From Anaerolineae bacterium (GTDB lineage: Bacteria; Chloroflexota; Anaerolineae; 4572-78; J111), in assembly GCA_022071955.1 (NCBI GenBank), contig JAJVIM010000024.1, positions 17,576-81,575 of the forward strand: a DNA stretch of 64,000 nucleotides, given 5' to 3'. Positions 53,372 to 63,500 of this stretch are shown here, piece after piece (the stretch's first letter is position 1; the number at the start of each line of letters is the position of its first letter). Under the pieces are notes generated by a model. The model had not been told where the DNA came from. It ran no database searches and was given only the letters and a program-made list of their open reading frames with translations. Position numbers and translations under genes: made by a program.

Positions 53372-56300
53372 ATGAAAACAAAGGATTGGATTTTATCGAT
53401 TAGCTTATTGCTGATCAGTTTATTCCTCAGCGGCTGTGGTTCCATCATTGGCGGCTATTACTACGATCAGGGAGTCGCCTATGCAGAACAAGGCGATTAT
53501 GAACAGGCCATCGCCGCCTTTGACCAGGCCATTTATTACCAACCGGATTTTGCCGAAGCCTATCGCGACCGGGGGCTGACCTACAAAAATTCAGGAAATT
53601 ACCAACAGGCCATCGCAGACTATGACCAGGCAATCCGGATTAACCCCAACTATGCCGTAGCCTATAACAGGCGTGGACTGATTTACGCCGAAGAGAGCGA
53701 CTCCGGGCAAGCCATCGCCGATTTTGACCAGGCAATTAAACTGGAGCCTGGTTTTGCCCTGGCCTACTACAACCGGGGCGGGGTCTATGCTCACCAAAGC
53801 GATTATGAGAAAGCCATCGCCGATTTTGACCAGGCCATCGCCTTGCAGCCTGATTTTGTTGATGCTTACTACAACCGGGGCCTTGCGCTCTACAACGATG
53901 GCAACTACAAGCAGGCCATCTCGGATTTTAACAAGGTCATCGAACTCCAACCCGATGCCTCCGACGCCTACTACCACCGCGGCAAGGCCCACGCCGATCT
54001 GGGCGACTACGAGCAGGCCATCGCCGATTGCAACCAGGCCATCAAACTGAATCCCGATTTCGCCGAGGCCTACTTTACCCTGGCCCGGGTCTACGCGGAC
54101 CAGGGAGACAACAGCCGGGCCATTTCCAAGTACACTAAGGTCATTGACCTTCAGCCGGAGTACGCGGAGGCCTATTACAACCGAGGCAATCTCTACGCGG
54201 CTGAAGGCGATCTCGACCGGGCCATTGACGATTATACTCAATCTATTTCCTTGCAGCCTGACCATTTTGAGTCGTTCTTCAATCGCGGCAAGCTTTACAG
54301 CGAGCAAGGTGAATACAAGCAGGCCATCACCGATTTTGACCGGGCCATTACCCTGCAGCCAGACAGCGCCGAGGCCCATAATGAACGCGGGCTGGCCTTC
54401 TTTCGTCAGGATGACTACGACCAGGCCCTGGCTGATTTTGATAAGGCTGTCCGGATCAGGCCGGATTATGCTGGGGCCTATCTTAACCGGGGTAGCGTCT
54501 ACCATCAACAGAAAAATTATGATCAGGCCATCGCCGATTATAGCCGGGCCATTGAATTAAACCCAGATCATTTTGAAGCCCTCAACAACCGGGGCAACGC
54601 TTATGGTTTGCAAGCCAACTATGAACAAGCCATTGCTGATTTTAACCGAGCCATTACTCTACAGCCGGATGCGGCCTCAACATATGCCGCCAGGGGTCAC
54701 GCTTACGTTCAACTAGAAGATTTTGAAACAGCCATTGCCGATTTTGACCGGGCCATTGAATTGGAGCCGGAGGTGTCTTTGACCTACGCCGCCAGAGGTC
54801 GTGCTTACCTGCAACTTAAAAACTTTGAGGCGGCCATTGCCGATTTTGACCGGGCTATTGAACTTGACCCGGAGACAACCTCAATTTACATCACTCGAGG
54901 CAAGGCTTATGTGATGGCAGAAAATTCTGAGGCAGCGATTGCCGATTTTGACCGGGCCATTGAATTAGAGCCGGATTTAAGTGAAGCCTATACCGGTAGG
55001 GGCAATACCTACGCCTTACAGGGGGATTATGATCGCGCTGTTGAGGATTTAGACCGGGCCATCGAGCTGGATCCGGCTGACTCCGTGGCCTTGATCACCA
55101 GGGCAGCAATCTATATTGATCAAGGCAACTTTGAGCAGGCCATTGCAGATATTAGCCAGGCCATTGAGTTGGACCCAACCCTGGTCGAGGCCTATTCGGC
55201 CAGAGGTCAAATCTATCTGGGGCTGGGTGACATGGACAAGGCCATGGCCGATTTTGACAAGGCCATCAAAATTGATCCGGATTTTGTCGAAAGCTACTTT
55301 AGCCGCGCCTATTTTTATATTCTTCAAGAGGATTACGACCAATCCATTAAGGATAGTGACCAGGCCATTCGCCTGGAACCGGAAAATACGCGGGGCTACC
55401 TGCTAAGAGGTTTAGCCTACTATATGCAAGGTTTGCCGGACAAAGCCATTACCGATTACAAAACAGGGTATGATTTAGCCCAAGACGCTGAAATGCGGCA
55501 GGCGGCGGCAGACATGCTTAAATCAACTGTGGCGCTTACCCCGGATGATCTGGACGATGGGTTTACCCCGGTATTTTCATCGTACGCGATAAGCCTGAGC
55601 CAGGAGCCAATTGCCAGCGAAAATATCTTTGTGCAAAGCTTTGCCTTTGAAAAAACCGACCCGCCAGCCCAGGTTGGCGGCATCACTCTGCTTTTGCCAA
55701 CCGAGGCGGCCAAATCCGATTTTGACGCGCATTTGCAAAAAGCCAACCAGTCAGGAGAACCGTTCATCACGCGATTACAGGAGACAGAGGGACTGGAAGT
55801 GAAACTTCTTGATGGGGTTGCCGATATTGGCCACAGTTCGGCCGGGGTTACGGTGCTGGACCCGGCAGGGTTCCGGTTGGATATTATCGCGCTTCGCCGC
55901 GACAACTTGGGCGTATTAATTTACCTCATATATCCCAATGACCGGCCGCCTGAAACATCAATAGTCAACCTGGCTGGTACGCTCGACGCGCAAATTATCA
56001 ATGTAGCTCCTCTGCCGGTTACCTCCGGCGAGTTGGCTACCTACCACCTTAATCGTGCTGCCATCAATCTTGATAATGGTAATCTTGAACAAGCTATCGT
56101 CAATTACACCGCCGCCATCGAAGCCCGGCCTGATGTAGCTGAACCCTACTATGATCGCGCCACAGCTTACGCCAAACAGGGCGAACCCGAACGCGCCATC
56201 ACCGACTATACCGCGGCTATTGACCTCAACTATGACCATCTCAGTTGGGCCTACAATGACCGGGGGCTGGCTTATCAAAAGCTGGGGGATGATGATCAGG

Positions 56301-56905
56301 CCCTGGCCGATTTTGACACCGCACTTGAGTTGAATCCGGACTATGCCGGTGCTTACTATAACCGGGCCGTCTTTTATGCCAATCTCGGCGCTGATGAAGA
56401 AGCCATTGCCGACTACAGCGCGGCTATCGAGTCGAACCCGGGCTTGGTCAGGGCCTACACCGGGCGGGGCGCAACCTATGACCGGTCAGGAGATTACGAG
56501 CTTGCACTGGCCGACTACAACGCGGCCCTCGATCTTGACCCCGACAATGTTGCTGCCCACAACAACCTGGCCTGGACCCTGGCGGTTAACCTGGAAACCG
56601 ATTTTGACAAAGCCCTTGAACACGCTCAACGAGCCGTGGAACTGAACCCGGACGGTGCCACCTACGACACCTTAGCCCTGATCTACTACAAACTAAAGCA
56701 GTATGACCAGGCCCTTGAGAACTATAACCAGGCCTTATCATTTGACGACAATTACCACTCGCGTAAAGGCCGGGCCGAGGTTTACCTGGCTCTGGGCAAC
56801 CCCACCGCCGCGTTGGAGGATTATCAAGCCTACTTATCTCAGGCTCCCCTGGGGCCAGAACGCACCGAAGTTGAGAAAATAGTCAAGTCCTTACAAACCG
56901 ACTAA
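53372..56905 (+). CDS. Large TPR-repeat lipoprotein
   Basis: 1177 residues with a clear lipobox 'LFLSGCG' (Cys22). About 20 TPR units (34 residues each) run from 25 to about 720. A non-TPR domain lies at about 725-880 ('SSYAISLSQEPIASENIFVQ'). About eight more TPR units run to the end. The DNA shows a 102-bp periodic pattern, with 'attgccgattttgaccgggc' recurring, so recent unit duplication is likely. AGGAG precedes the ATG. Such a lipoprotein should be an extended scaffold on the outside of the membrane. It stands 101 bp upstream of the membrane-protein/radical-SAM operon. Partner proteins are unknown. Confidence 0.9.
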   Translation: MKTKDWILSISLLLISLFLSGCGSIIGGYYYDQGVAYAEQGDYEQAIAAFDQAIYYQPDFAEAYRDRGLTYKNSGNYQQAIADYDQAIRINPNYAVAYNRRGLIYAEESDSGQAIADFDQAIKLEPGFALAYYNRGGVYAHQSDYEKAIADFDQAIALQPDFVDAYYNRGLALYNDGNYKQAISDFNKVIELQPDASDAYYHRGKAHADLGDYEQAIADCNQAIKLNPDFAEAYFTLARVYADQGDNSRAISKYTKVIDLQPEYAEAYYNRGNLYAAEGDLDRAIDDYTQSISLQPDHFESFFNRGKLYSEQGEYKQAITDFDRAITLQPDSAEAHNERGLAFFRQDDYDQALADFDKAVRIRPDYAGAYLNRGSVYHQQKNYDQAIADYSRAIELNPDHFEALNNRGNAYGLQANYEQAIADFNRAITLQPDAASTYAARGHAYVQLEDFETAIADFDRAIELEPEVSLTYAARGRAYLQLKNFEAAIADFDRAIELDPETTSIYITRGKAYVMAENSEAAIADFDRAIELEPDLSEAYTGRGNTYALQGDYDRAVEDLDRAIELDPADSVALITRAAIYIDQGNFEQAIADISQAIELDPTLVEAYSARGQIYLGLGDMDKAMADFDKAIKIDPDFVESYFSRAYFYILQEDYDQSIKDSDQAIRLEPENTRGYLLRGLAYYMQGLPDKAITDYKTGYDLAQDAEMRQAAADMLKSTVALTPDDLDDGFTPVFSSYAISLSQEPIASENIFVQSFAFEKTDPPAQVGGITLLLPTEAAKSDFDAHLQKANQSGEPFITRLQETEGLEVKLLDGVADIGHSSAGVTVLDPAGFRLDIIALRRDNLGVLIYLIYPNDRPPETSIVNLAGTLDAQIINVAPLPVTSGELATYHLNRAAINLDNGNLEQAIVNYTAAIEARPDVAEPYYDRATAYAKQGEPERAITDYTAAIDLNYDHLSWAYNDRGLAYQKLGDDDQALADFDTALELNPDYAGAYYNRAVFYANLGADEEAIADYSAAIESNPGLVRAYTGRGATYDRSGDYELALADYNAALDLDPDNVAAHNNLAWTLAVNLETDFDKALEHAQRAVELNPDGATYDTLALIYYKLKQYDQALENYNQALSFDDNYHSRKGRAEVYLALGNPTAALEDYQAYLSQAPLGPERTEVEKIVKSLQTD

Positions 56906-57006
56906 TTGAAAAACTGTAAATTTTGGGTATTTACTCAGCAGAAGGCACAAGGCACTCCCAAATGTTTCTATTGGTGTAAAAAAACGGCTTAATAGGAGAA
57001 ACTAAA

Positions 57007-57405
57007 ATGAGAACCAAACAATTCTATAAAAATGGCTTTATTGTTGCCGCCGTTTACGACCTGCTTTTGGGAGTTGTGTTTTTTTTCTTCTACCAGAATA
57101 TCTTCAATGCCTTAAGCGTTCCCTTACCCAATAACGGCTCCTACGCCCAACTTTCAGCGGCTTTTGTATTTGTGCAGGGTATCAGCTACTACTTCGTCTT
57201 CCAAAACCTGCAACGCAATATTGACATCGTCAAGGTGGGCTTGATTTATAAAATCGTTTACAGCGGGGTAGCCTTTTACTACTGGGCTATCGGTGGGCTG
57301 CCTCACCCGATGTTTGCCCTCTTTGGCTTCCTTGACCTGATCTTTGTGGTCTTTTTTGTACTGTACCTCGCAGATTACATAACTGTCATTCAGGAAGCGA
57401 GGTAA
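57007..57405 (+). CDS. Small four-helix membrane protein
   Basis: 132 residues with four hydrophobic helices: 'GFIVAAVYDLLLGVVFFFFY', 'SAAFVFVQGISYYFVFQ', 'VGLIYKIVYSGVAFYYWAIG' and 'FGFLDLIFVVFFVLYLADYI'. GGAG precedes the ATG by about nine bases. It lies three bases upstream of the next membrane protein gene and is in an operon with the radical SAM enzyme. No known family recognised; layout resembles small DoxX-like or DUF proteins, without a diagnostic motif. Confidence 0.78.
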   Translation: MRTKQFYKNGFIVAAVYDLLLGVVFFFFYQNIFNALSVPLPNNGSYAQLSAAFVFVQGISYYFVFQNLQRNIDIVKVGLIYKIVYSGVAFYYWAIGGLPHPMFALFGFLDLIFVVFFVLYLADYITVIQEAR

Positions 57406-57408
57406 AAC

Positions 57409-57804
57409 ATGGAAACGGCTCACATCAATCTACTCTTTGCCTGGCTCTGGATCGCGCTCGGTTTTGTGTCCGGCTCGATGATTGGCTTCAACTTCAAATT
57501 CTTTCAGGACGGCTGGATTGGCGGTTATTCCGGCCTCAGGCGCAGGCTCTACCGGCTGGGTCATTTCTCCTTCTTCGGACTGGCCTTTGTTAACCTGATG
57601 TTCTACTTCACCATCCAATCACTTGCCCTCTCCGGATATCTGGTTACCGTTGCCGCGTGGAGCTTTATGGTTGGCGCGGTGACGATGCCCATCTTCTGCT
57701 TTACAATGGCCCATTATCCCAGCCTAAAAAATCTGCTATACATTCCCGTGATCAGTCTAATCGTTGGGGGCTTTATTACCTTTTGGGAGGTGATGCAACT
57801 ATGA
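57409..57804 (+). CDS. Small membrane protein
   Basis: 131 residues with four hydrophobic helices: 'LLFAWLWIALGFVSGSMIGF', 'LGHFSFFGLAFVNLMFYFTI', 'GYLVTVAAWSFMVGAVTMPI' and 'LYIPVISLIVGGFITFWEV'. A short basic loop (GLRRRLYRLGH) lies between helices 1 and 2, and two His residues (His67-type 'RLGHF' and 'MAHYP') fall near membrane borders. It starts three bases after the previous gene and its stop overlaps the ATG of the radical SAM gene (ATGA), so the three are translationally coupled. Function unknown. Confidence 0.78.
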   Translation: METAHINLLFAWLWIALGFVSGSMIGFNFKFFQDGWIGGYSGLRRRLYRLGHFSFFGLAFVNLMFYFTIQSLALSGYLVTVAAWSFMVGAVTMPIFCFTMAHYPSLKNLLYIPVISLIVGGFITFWEVMQL

Positions 57805-59162
57805 AAATTGGATTAATTGCCATGAGCGGCATAAGAACCCATAATGAAGAACTGGCCCGGTTGGGCTTAACCCTGCCCGCCTTTGTCGAGCGGGGCAAGG
57901 TCATCGCTTCGCTGCCCAGTTTATCGTTGTTAACCCTGGCGGCGCTAACGCCAGAACGAATTGAGGTAGAGTACCGTGAGATTGCCGATATCAGGGCAGA
58001 AACCTTTTTGCCGGATGACTACGACCTCGTCGCCATTAGCTCCTACTCGGCTCAAATCTTTGAAGCTTATGAACTGGCCGACCAGTATCAGGAGAAAAAC
58101 ATTCCGGTGGTCATGGGGGGGCTGCACGTTACGGCTCTGCCGGAGGAAGCCAAACAGCACTGTGCCAGTGTTGTTGTGGGCGAAGGCGAAGTCCTGTGGC
58201 CGCACCTATTGTCTGACTTTGAGCAGGGTGATCTAAAACCCTACTACCTCCAGTCACCCCCGGGGAGCTATGATTTGGCCGATGCCCCAATACCCCGCTT
58301 TGACCTGCTCGATCCCAACATCTACAATCGGCTCACAGTCCAGACCAGCCGGGGTTGTCCCTGGCGCTGCGAATTTTGCGCCAGTTCCATCTTGTTGTCT
58401 CCGCGTTACAAAATAAAGCCCGTCTCAAAAGTAGTTGCGGAAATCAGGGCCATCAAAGATGTGTGGCACCGGCCCTTTATTGAGTTTGCCGATGACAACA
58501 CCTTTGTCAACCACGCCCATTATAAAGAGTTGTTGCGTGCTCTGGTTAAAGAAAAAATCCGTTGGTTTACTGAAACAGATATTTCTGTAGCCAACGATGA
58601 TGAACTCCTCGGCCTAATGCGTGACTCCGGCTGTAAACAAATCTTGATCGGCCTGGAAAGTCCCCGCAAAGCCAACCTGAACAACATCGAACTGAACGCG
58701 AACTGGAAAATGAAGCAGTTCGACGGATATAGAGAGGCGATTGCTAAAATTCAATCTTATGGAATCACGGTTGATGGCTGTTTTGTGTTTGGGTTGGATG
58801 GCGATACCCCGGAGATATTTGAAGAGGTATACGATTTCGTAAAAGACTCTGGTCTTTACGAGGTCCAGATTACATTTTTAACCGTTTATCCGGGTACGCC
58901 GCTATACCACAGATTGAAGCAGGCAGGGCGTATTATCCGCGATGAAGCCTGGGAACTTTGCACCAATCTGGACATTAACATCGTACCCAAAAATATGACG
59001 ACACAGGAATTGCAGCGCGGCTTTTTGTGGCTTACGGAAAACCTGTTTTCCGAGCAGACGACCAGCCGGCGGCGTCGGGCATTCAAACAAATGCTTAAAA
59101 CTTCACCCAATTTTAGCCGGATTGCCCAGCAGGCAAAGGAGTCAACCTTAATACAGATGTGA
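57801..59162 (+). CDS. B12-binding-type radical SAM enzyme
   Basis: 453 residues. The N-terminal half has a cobalamin-binding-like Rossmann fold with 'VVMGGLHVTALPEEAKQHCA' and 'VVVGEGEVLWPHLL', as in B12-dependent radical SAM enzymes. The radical SAM cluster motif is Cys186-x3-Cys190-x2-Cys193 in 'SRGCPWRCEFCASS'. 'KQILIGLESPRK', 'VDGCFVFGLDGDTPEIFEEV' and 'QITFLTVYPGTPLYHRLKQ' complete the barrel. Such enzymes do methylations or C-C rearrangements on lipids or natural products. Its ATG overlaps the preceding stop. The link with two small membrane proteins favours a membrane-lipid or quinone-like substrate, which is inference. Confidence 0.9.
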   Translation: MKIGLIAMSGIRTHNEELARLGLTLPAFVERGKVIASLPSLSLLTLAALTPERIEVEYREIADIRAETFLPDDYDLVAISSYSAQIFEAYELADQYQEKNIPVVMGGLHVTALPEEAKQHCASVVVGEGEVLWPHLLSDFEQGDLKPYYLQSPPGSYDLADAPIPRFDLLDPNIYNRLTVQTSRGCPWRCEFCASSILLSPRYKIKPVSKVVAEIRAIKDVWHRPFIEFADDNTFVNHAHYKELLRALVKEKIRWFTETDISVANDDELLGLMRDSGCKQILIGLESPRKANLNNIELNANWKMKQFDGYREAIAKIQSYGITVDGCFVFGLDGDTPEIFEEVYDFVKDSGLYEVQITFLTVYPGTPLYHRLKQAGRIIRDEAWELCTNLDINIVPKNMTTQELQRGFLWLTENLFSEQTTSRRRRAFKQMLKTSPNFSRIAQQAKESTLIQM

Positions 59163-59277
59163 GGTTGAACAGAAAATCTTGAGGGTAAGATTGGCGAGGG
59201 CGATTCCTGGCGTGGCAAACCCTTGAGGTTATGGATATCACGGCGTTATGCGCTTGCGGTGTGCCTTCTCCTGCTCC

Positions 59278-59545
59278 TTTGAACCTATGATAAGCACAGC
59301 TTCAACATAGGGTGATTCCACCAACATCTGCACCAGCTCAAAAAACAGCGTAACGTTTGATACCACATCATCTGCACGCATACAAGAGTTGTGGTAGCTC
59401 GGGGAACGGGATTTAAGCTCAACGATGAAAGAACTCGCTCAGCTTCAATTCAAGTCTTTTACACAGAATAGCTTCTCGCCGATAAGGTTGCCTCGATCCA
59501 GTGGCCGTTTAACACGCTTTTTGAGCCGGTGCAAAAGAGTCAAAA
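59278..59545 (+). repeat. Degenerate dispersed repeat copy G (possibly two fragments)
   Basis: 'TTTGAACCTATGATAAGCAC' with 'AGCTTCAACATAG' at 59278-59310 matches copies C-E. A second fragment from about 59460 has 'ACACAGAATAGC' and ends 'TTTTTGAGCCGGTGCAAAA'. The hairpin is not clear. It lies between convergent genes; the rest of 59163-59555 is non-coding. Confidence 0.5.
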
Positions 59546-59555
59546 AAAATGTTGC

Positions 59556-60443
59556 TTACGGCCCTACCGAAACATCGGTTGTGGCTGTTTGAACGGCCAC
59601 GTGCCCGGTGTGGAGCAATGAGGCCCAATTGCTGATGATCCCGGCAGGCGCAGCGTCATCACGTACTTTAGCGGTAACAATGATGTCTGCCGATTGGCCG
59701 GGGAACAGCGGGCCAATGTCGGCAGTGAGCAAATTGCCCCACAATTCTACCTGCCCAATTGTGGAAGTTGCGCTCACCGGCGTCAGCGGTTCCGGCAACA
59801 AATCCGTGATCATTACATCACCCATTGCCGGTGGGTGGCCCGCCGCTGAGCCAAGTGTATTTGTTACCCGGATGGTGTAGGTGATGATTTCGCCGGGCTG
59901 CGCTTGAGTGGGATTGACAGTCAGAGTCGGCATTATTTCCGGGTTGGGAGCAATCTCACCCCCGTACAGCCCCAAATTTACCTCAAACGTCTGGCGATAC
60001 CCCAGCCTGATGGCCACATCACGAGTCATCGGGCGCAGCCAGGGCGGCGATACCGGGTTAACCAGCCCAATACCCTGTCCCAAACAATCAGAAGCGTAGT
60101 AGCCGTTGTCGTCGGTTATCTTTTGGGTTTGCCAGTCTGAACCACTCAATGAGACCGGCAGTTTGGGTTCGTTGCGATAGCCCCAATTGATAGCCACGCC
60201 ATGCACTGTTACACAAGAAGTGACGGCGCCCCCGCCAACGCCATGACCACCACCGGGGGCTCCATTAATTTGAGGGGGCTGCGTCCGACCCGGCGGCGGC
60301 CCCGGAACATCCGGCGGCGGGTTGGGCCGGGGTGGCGGTTGCTGGGCCAGGGCGACTGGCCGGGCTACCCCGGCCAGCCATCCCCCTGTTACCAGAAGTA
60401 TGAGCGCCAACCTGATCAGACTGGCGAATCCGAGTTTTGTCAT
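59556..60443 (-). CDS. Secreted protein with DUF11-like domain
   Basis: 295 residues. A signal peptide (about 1-33, 'LALILLVTGGWLAGVARPVA') is followed by a Pro/Gly-rich linker with 'PPPRPNPPPDVPG'. A middle region ('AINWGYRNEPKLPVSLSGSD') resembles a carboxypeptidase-regulatory or Cna-B type fold. The C-terminal 110 residues ('ITYTIRVTNTLGSAAGHPPA', 'VMITDLLPEPLTPVSA') form one DUF11 unit, a conserved surface-protein repeat. It lies 95 bp downstream of the large DUF11 protein on the same strand, so both are probably exported and co-expressed. No anchor is seen. Confidence 0.82.
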   Translation of the reverse strand: MTKLGFASLIRLALILLVTGGWLAGVARPVALAQQPPPRPNPPPDVPGPPPGRTQPPQINGAPGGGHGVGGGAVTSCVTVHGVAINWGYRNEPKLPVSLSGSDWQTQKITDDNGYYASDCLGQGIGLVNPVSPPWLRPMTRDVAIRLGYRQTFEVNLGLYGGEIAPNPEIMPTLTVNPTQAQPGEIITYTIRVTNTLGSAAGHPPAMGDVMITDLLPEPLTPVSATSTIGQVELWGNLLTADIGPLFPGQSADIIVTAKVRDDAAPAGIISNWASLLHTGHVAVQTATTDVSVGP

Positions 60444-60538
60444 TGGCTATGCTCCTGCCCCGCCTGAAACGGGGATAATTCCAACCGTGTCTCGCTCCCG
60501 AACCGAGGCCGGGAGCGAGACATTGGTGTGGCCGAATT

Positions 60539-63500
60539 TTACTGCTGGGGCGGCTGAAGCCGGGCCGGAGCCGGTTCCACCCCATCTGTTTGCGCCGGTT
60601 GCAGCAGTGTCTGTTTCTGCGTGTTGGAGGTGTTCAGCAGTCTGATGCCGGTCACAATCAGGTCGGGCTTGCCGGGAGTGGCGCTGCACGTGCTGCCGCC
60701 GCTGCCGGCAATGTTGTTGGCTTCACCGCCGGGGCCTTCGTCAACGACACCGATACCGGGCGTTGTTTTGTCAAACAGGTCAACCTGAGCATACAGGCGC
60801 GCCGAGGCCGGGAGTGGATTGGGCATGTTCTTGATTACGGCATCGTTCAGATACAGGTTGATGCTTTGGCCTGCCCCCAACGTGCTTACGGTGAAGCCGG
60901 CTCCCTGCCCAAACCAGTCGTAGCCCTCACCGTGGTTGATGGGCCAGAAAATCGACTGCTCGTTGGGGTTAAAGTACAGGTCTACCCAGAAAGCGCCAAC
61001 GGCATTGGTATCGCCACAGTTGAGGATGGTCAGCTCGACAGTTGGCTCGGTTGGGGCGGGCGCTGCGTTTGCTTTCATCAGCAACGGCAGATAGATGTTA
61101 CCGCTGCCCGGAGCCGGGTTGCGCACGGCAATGACGGCGCTCTTCTGCACAAGATCGGGGTGGAAGCCATCGTTGATGTCAACCACGTTCTCAATAATAG
61201 CCCCTTCAGACACATCGGCGTTTACCCGGGCTTCAAACGTGATTGTTACCGGTGTGCCCACCTGCACCTGGCCGTTCCAGCGAACTTCGCTGCCAACGTA
61301 ACCGGCTATTCCACCGGTTGGAGTCACCGGGCCAACATAGGTCATCTCTGCGGGGAGAACGTCGGTAATGGCGGTGGAATGGGCGTGCATATTGCCGGTA
61401 TTGCTCAGCACAATCTGATAGGTAACCAGGCTGTCGGCCGGCGCAACCGGATTGCTGACCGTTTTTACCGAGCTGGCCAAATTGGGCTGCGATACAACCA
61501 CCGCGCTATCACTATCGCGGTTGTTCTTGCCATCGCCGGCGATGCGGGCGGTGGTGCTGATCACCGTGCCGTTATCCATTACCGGCGGCAGTTCAACCAC
61601 AATGGTTCGCTGCCCAAAGAATCCGGCGGGCTGGGACGTGATTAACCAGAAGAGAGTTTTGCCGCTTTGCAGCACCCCACCGCTCGCCGAAACAAAGGTG
61701 GTGTTGGCCGGGATATCAATTTCCAGGGAGCCAAAGTTAAGCGGTTCCGTACCGCTGAAGCTGATAGTGTAGGTGATCTGTTCGCCCGGCTGGACGGTGT
61801 CGCGGTTGTCGGTCAGGTCGATGAGCAAATCAGTCCCAACCCGGGTGCTGGCGCTGTCTGTAGCGCTGGCCCCGGAGTTATCGATGATGGTGGCCGTATT
61901 AGTGATCTCGACGCCGTTGAGAGTTGCATTATCAACCCGAACCGCGAACTGCACCTGGCCGGGCGAGTTGGGCAGCAGATTACCCAAATCCCAGGTAACC
62001 ACATTCCCAACCACGGTACATCCGCCGGTGCAGCTATTGGCAATGTAACTGGTTCCGGCCGGGATGGGATCGGTAATAACCACGCTGGGGGCCAGTTCAT
62101 CACCAATCACGTTGTAGTCAATAGTGTAAATGATCTGCTGGCCGGCGGCCACCACGGCCGGCGCGCGTTTATCAAGCGTCAGCGTATGGCTGCTCTGAAC
62201 CGTGGCGCTGCTGCTGGCCGAGACGGGCGCGCCGCCATTAGCATCGCGGATGCGGGCGGAGTTGGTGATGACCGTGCCGTTGGGCGTTAACGGGTTCACC
62301 CGCACCTGCACAGTCAAGTCGCCGCTGTCGCCGGGGCTGGCGTTACCCAGATTCCACTGCACATACGTCCCGCCGCCCTGCTGCAAACAGCCGCCGCAAC
62401 TGAAGAAGGTGGTGTTGGCCGGGATGGCATCGGTGATGATCACACTTTGGGCCGGCTCGTTACCGGTCACTTCCCAATGGAGGGTGTAGTTAATCAGGTT
62501 GTTGGGTGAAACCAGATCAGGCGTACCGCTCTTGGTCAGCGTGAAGCCGTGGCTGCTGTTCACTGTTGTGCTGGTGCTGTCCACATCAGTGGCTCCGCCA
62601 TTGCTGTCGCGGATAGAGACAGAGTTATTGATGAGAGTGCCGTTGGGCAGCGGGTTGGCGACATTGACGGTGAGAGTGACCACACCGGTTGAGCCGGGGT
62701 TGAGCGGGCTGGGCAAATTCCAGCGGACGAGACCACTGTTGCCCACGCCGGGGTTGTTGATCGAAGCTGCGCCGGCGGCGGAAGCAAAGGTAGTGTTGAC
62801 CGGGGTGTTGTCCTCGATGACGACATTGAGAGCGGGCTCATTGCCGCTGACGGTGTAGACGATGGTGTAAACAATCGGGCTGCCGGGGTTGACCGAGGCG
62901 GGAGCCAGCTTGGCCACGGTCAGGCGGTGGCTGGCATTGACGGTGGTCTGCTCGAGGTTGGAAGTGGCAGCGATCCCGCCGTTGCTGTCGGCGATGCGGG
63001 CCTGGTTGGAAAGGATGGTGCCGTTGGCCAGGGCGGGGGCGACAGTGACGGTCAGCGAGACCGAACCGCTGGTGTTGGGGTTGCGGGCGCCGAGGGACCA
63101 GGTGACGAGATTGCCGGCGTTGAGGCCGCAGGGGGTCGGGCTGCAACTGCTGTAGCTGGTGTTGGCCGGGAGGGTATCGCTGATGACGACATTGAGAGCC
63201 TGCTCGGTGCCGATGACGCTCCAGCCGATGGTGTAGGTCAGCAGGTCGCCGGCCTGCACGGGGTCAGCGCCATCAGTCTTGGTCAGGTTGAAACCGTGAC
63301 CGGAACTGACGGTGGTGGCAGCCGAAGCCAGAACGGCCAGACCGCTGGCATCGCGGATGCGGGCGGTGTTGGTGATGAGAGTGCCGTTGGGCAGCAGGCT
63401 GCCGGCGGTGACAGCCAGGGTGAGCGCGCCGGAATTGCCGGGGACGAGATCGCCGAGGGACCAGGTGACAATGTTGCCGGCGACGGTACAGCCGGAGCAA

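Noticed and set aside
53591..54508. Open frame of 305 codons on the minus strand with regular 'VIGDGLLVV' repeats
   Set aside because: It is the mirror of the TPR array at 53372; the regularity comes from the repeated codons of the real gene.
53372..56905. 102-bp periodic DNA as a possible CRISPR or satellite array
   Set aside because: The period is that of TPR codons in an intact reading frame; there are no identical repeats with unique spacers.
60590..61645. Open frame of 351 codons on the plus strand
   Set aside because: Antisense to the DUF11 protein; no signal, motif or ribosome site.
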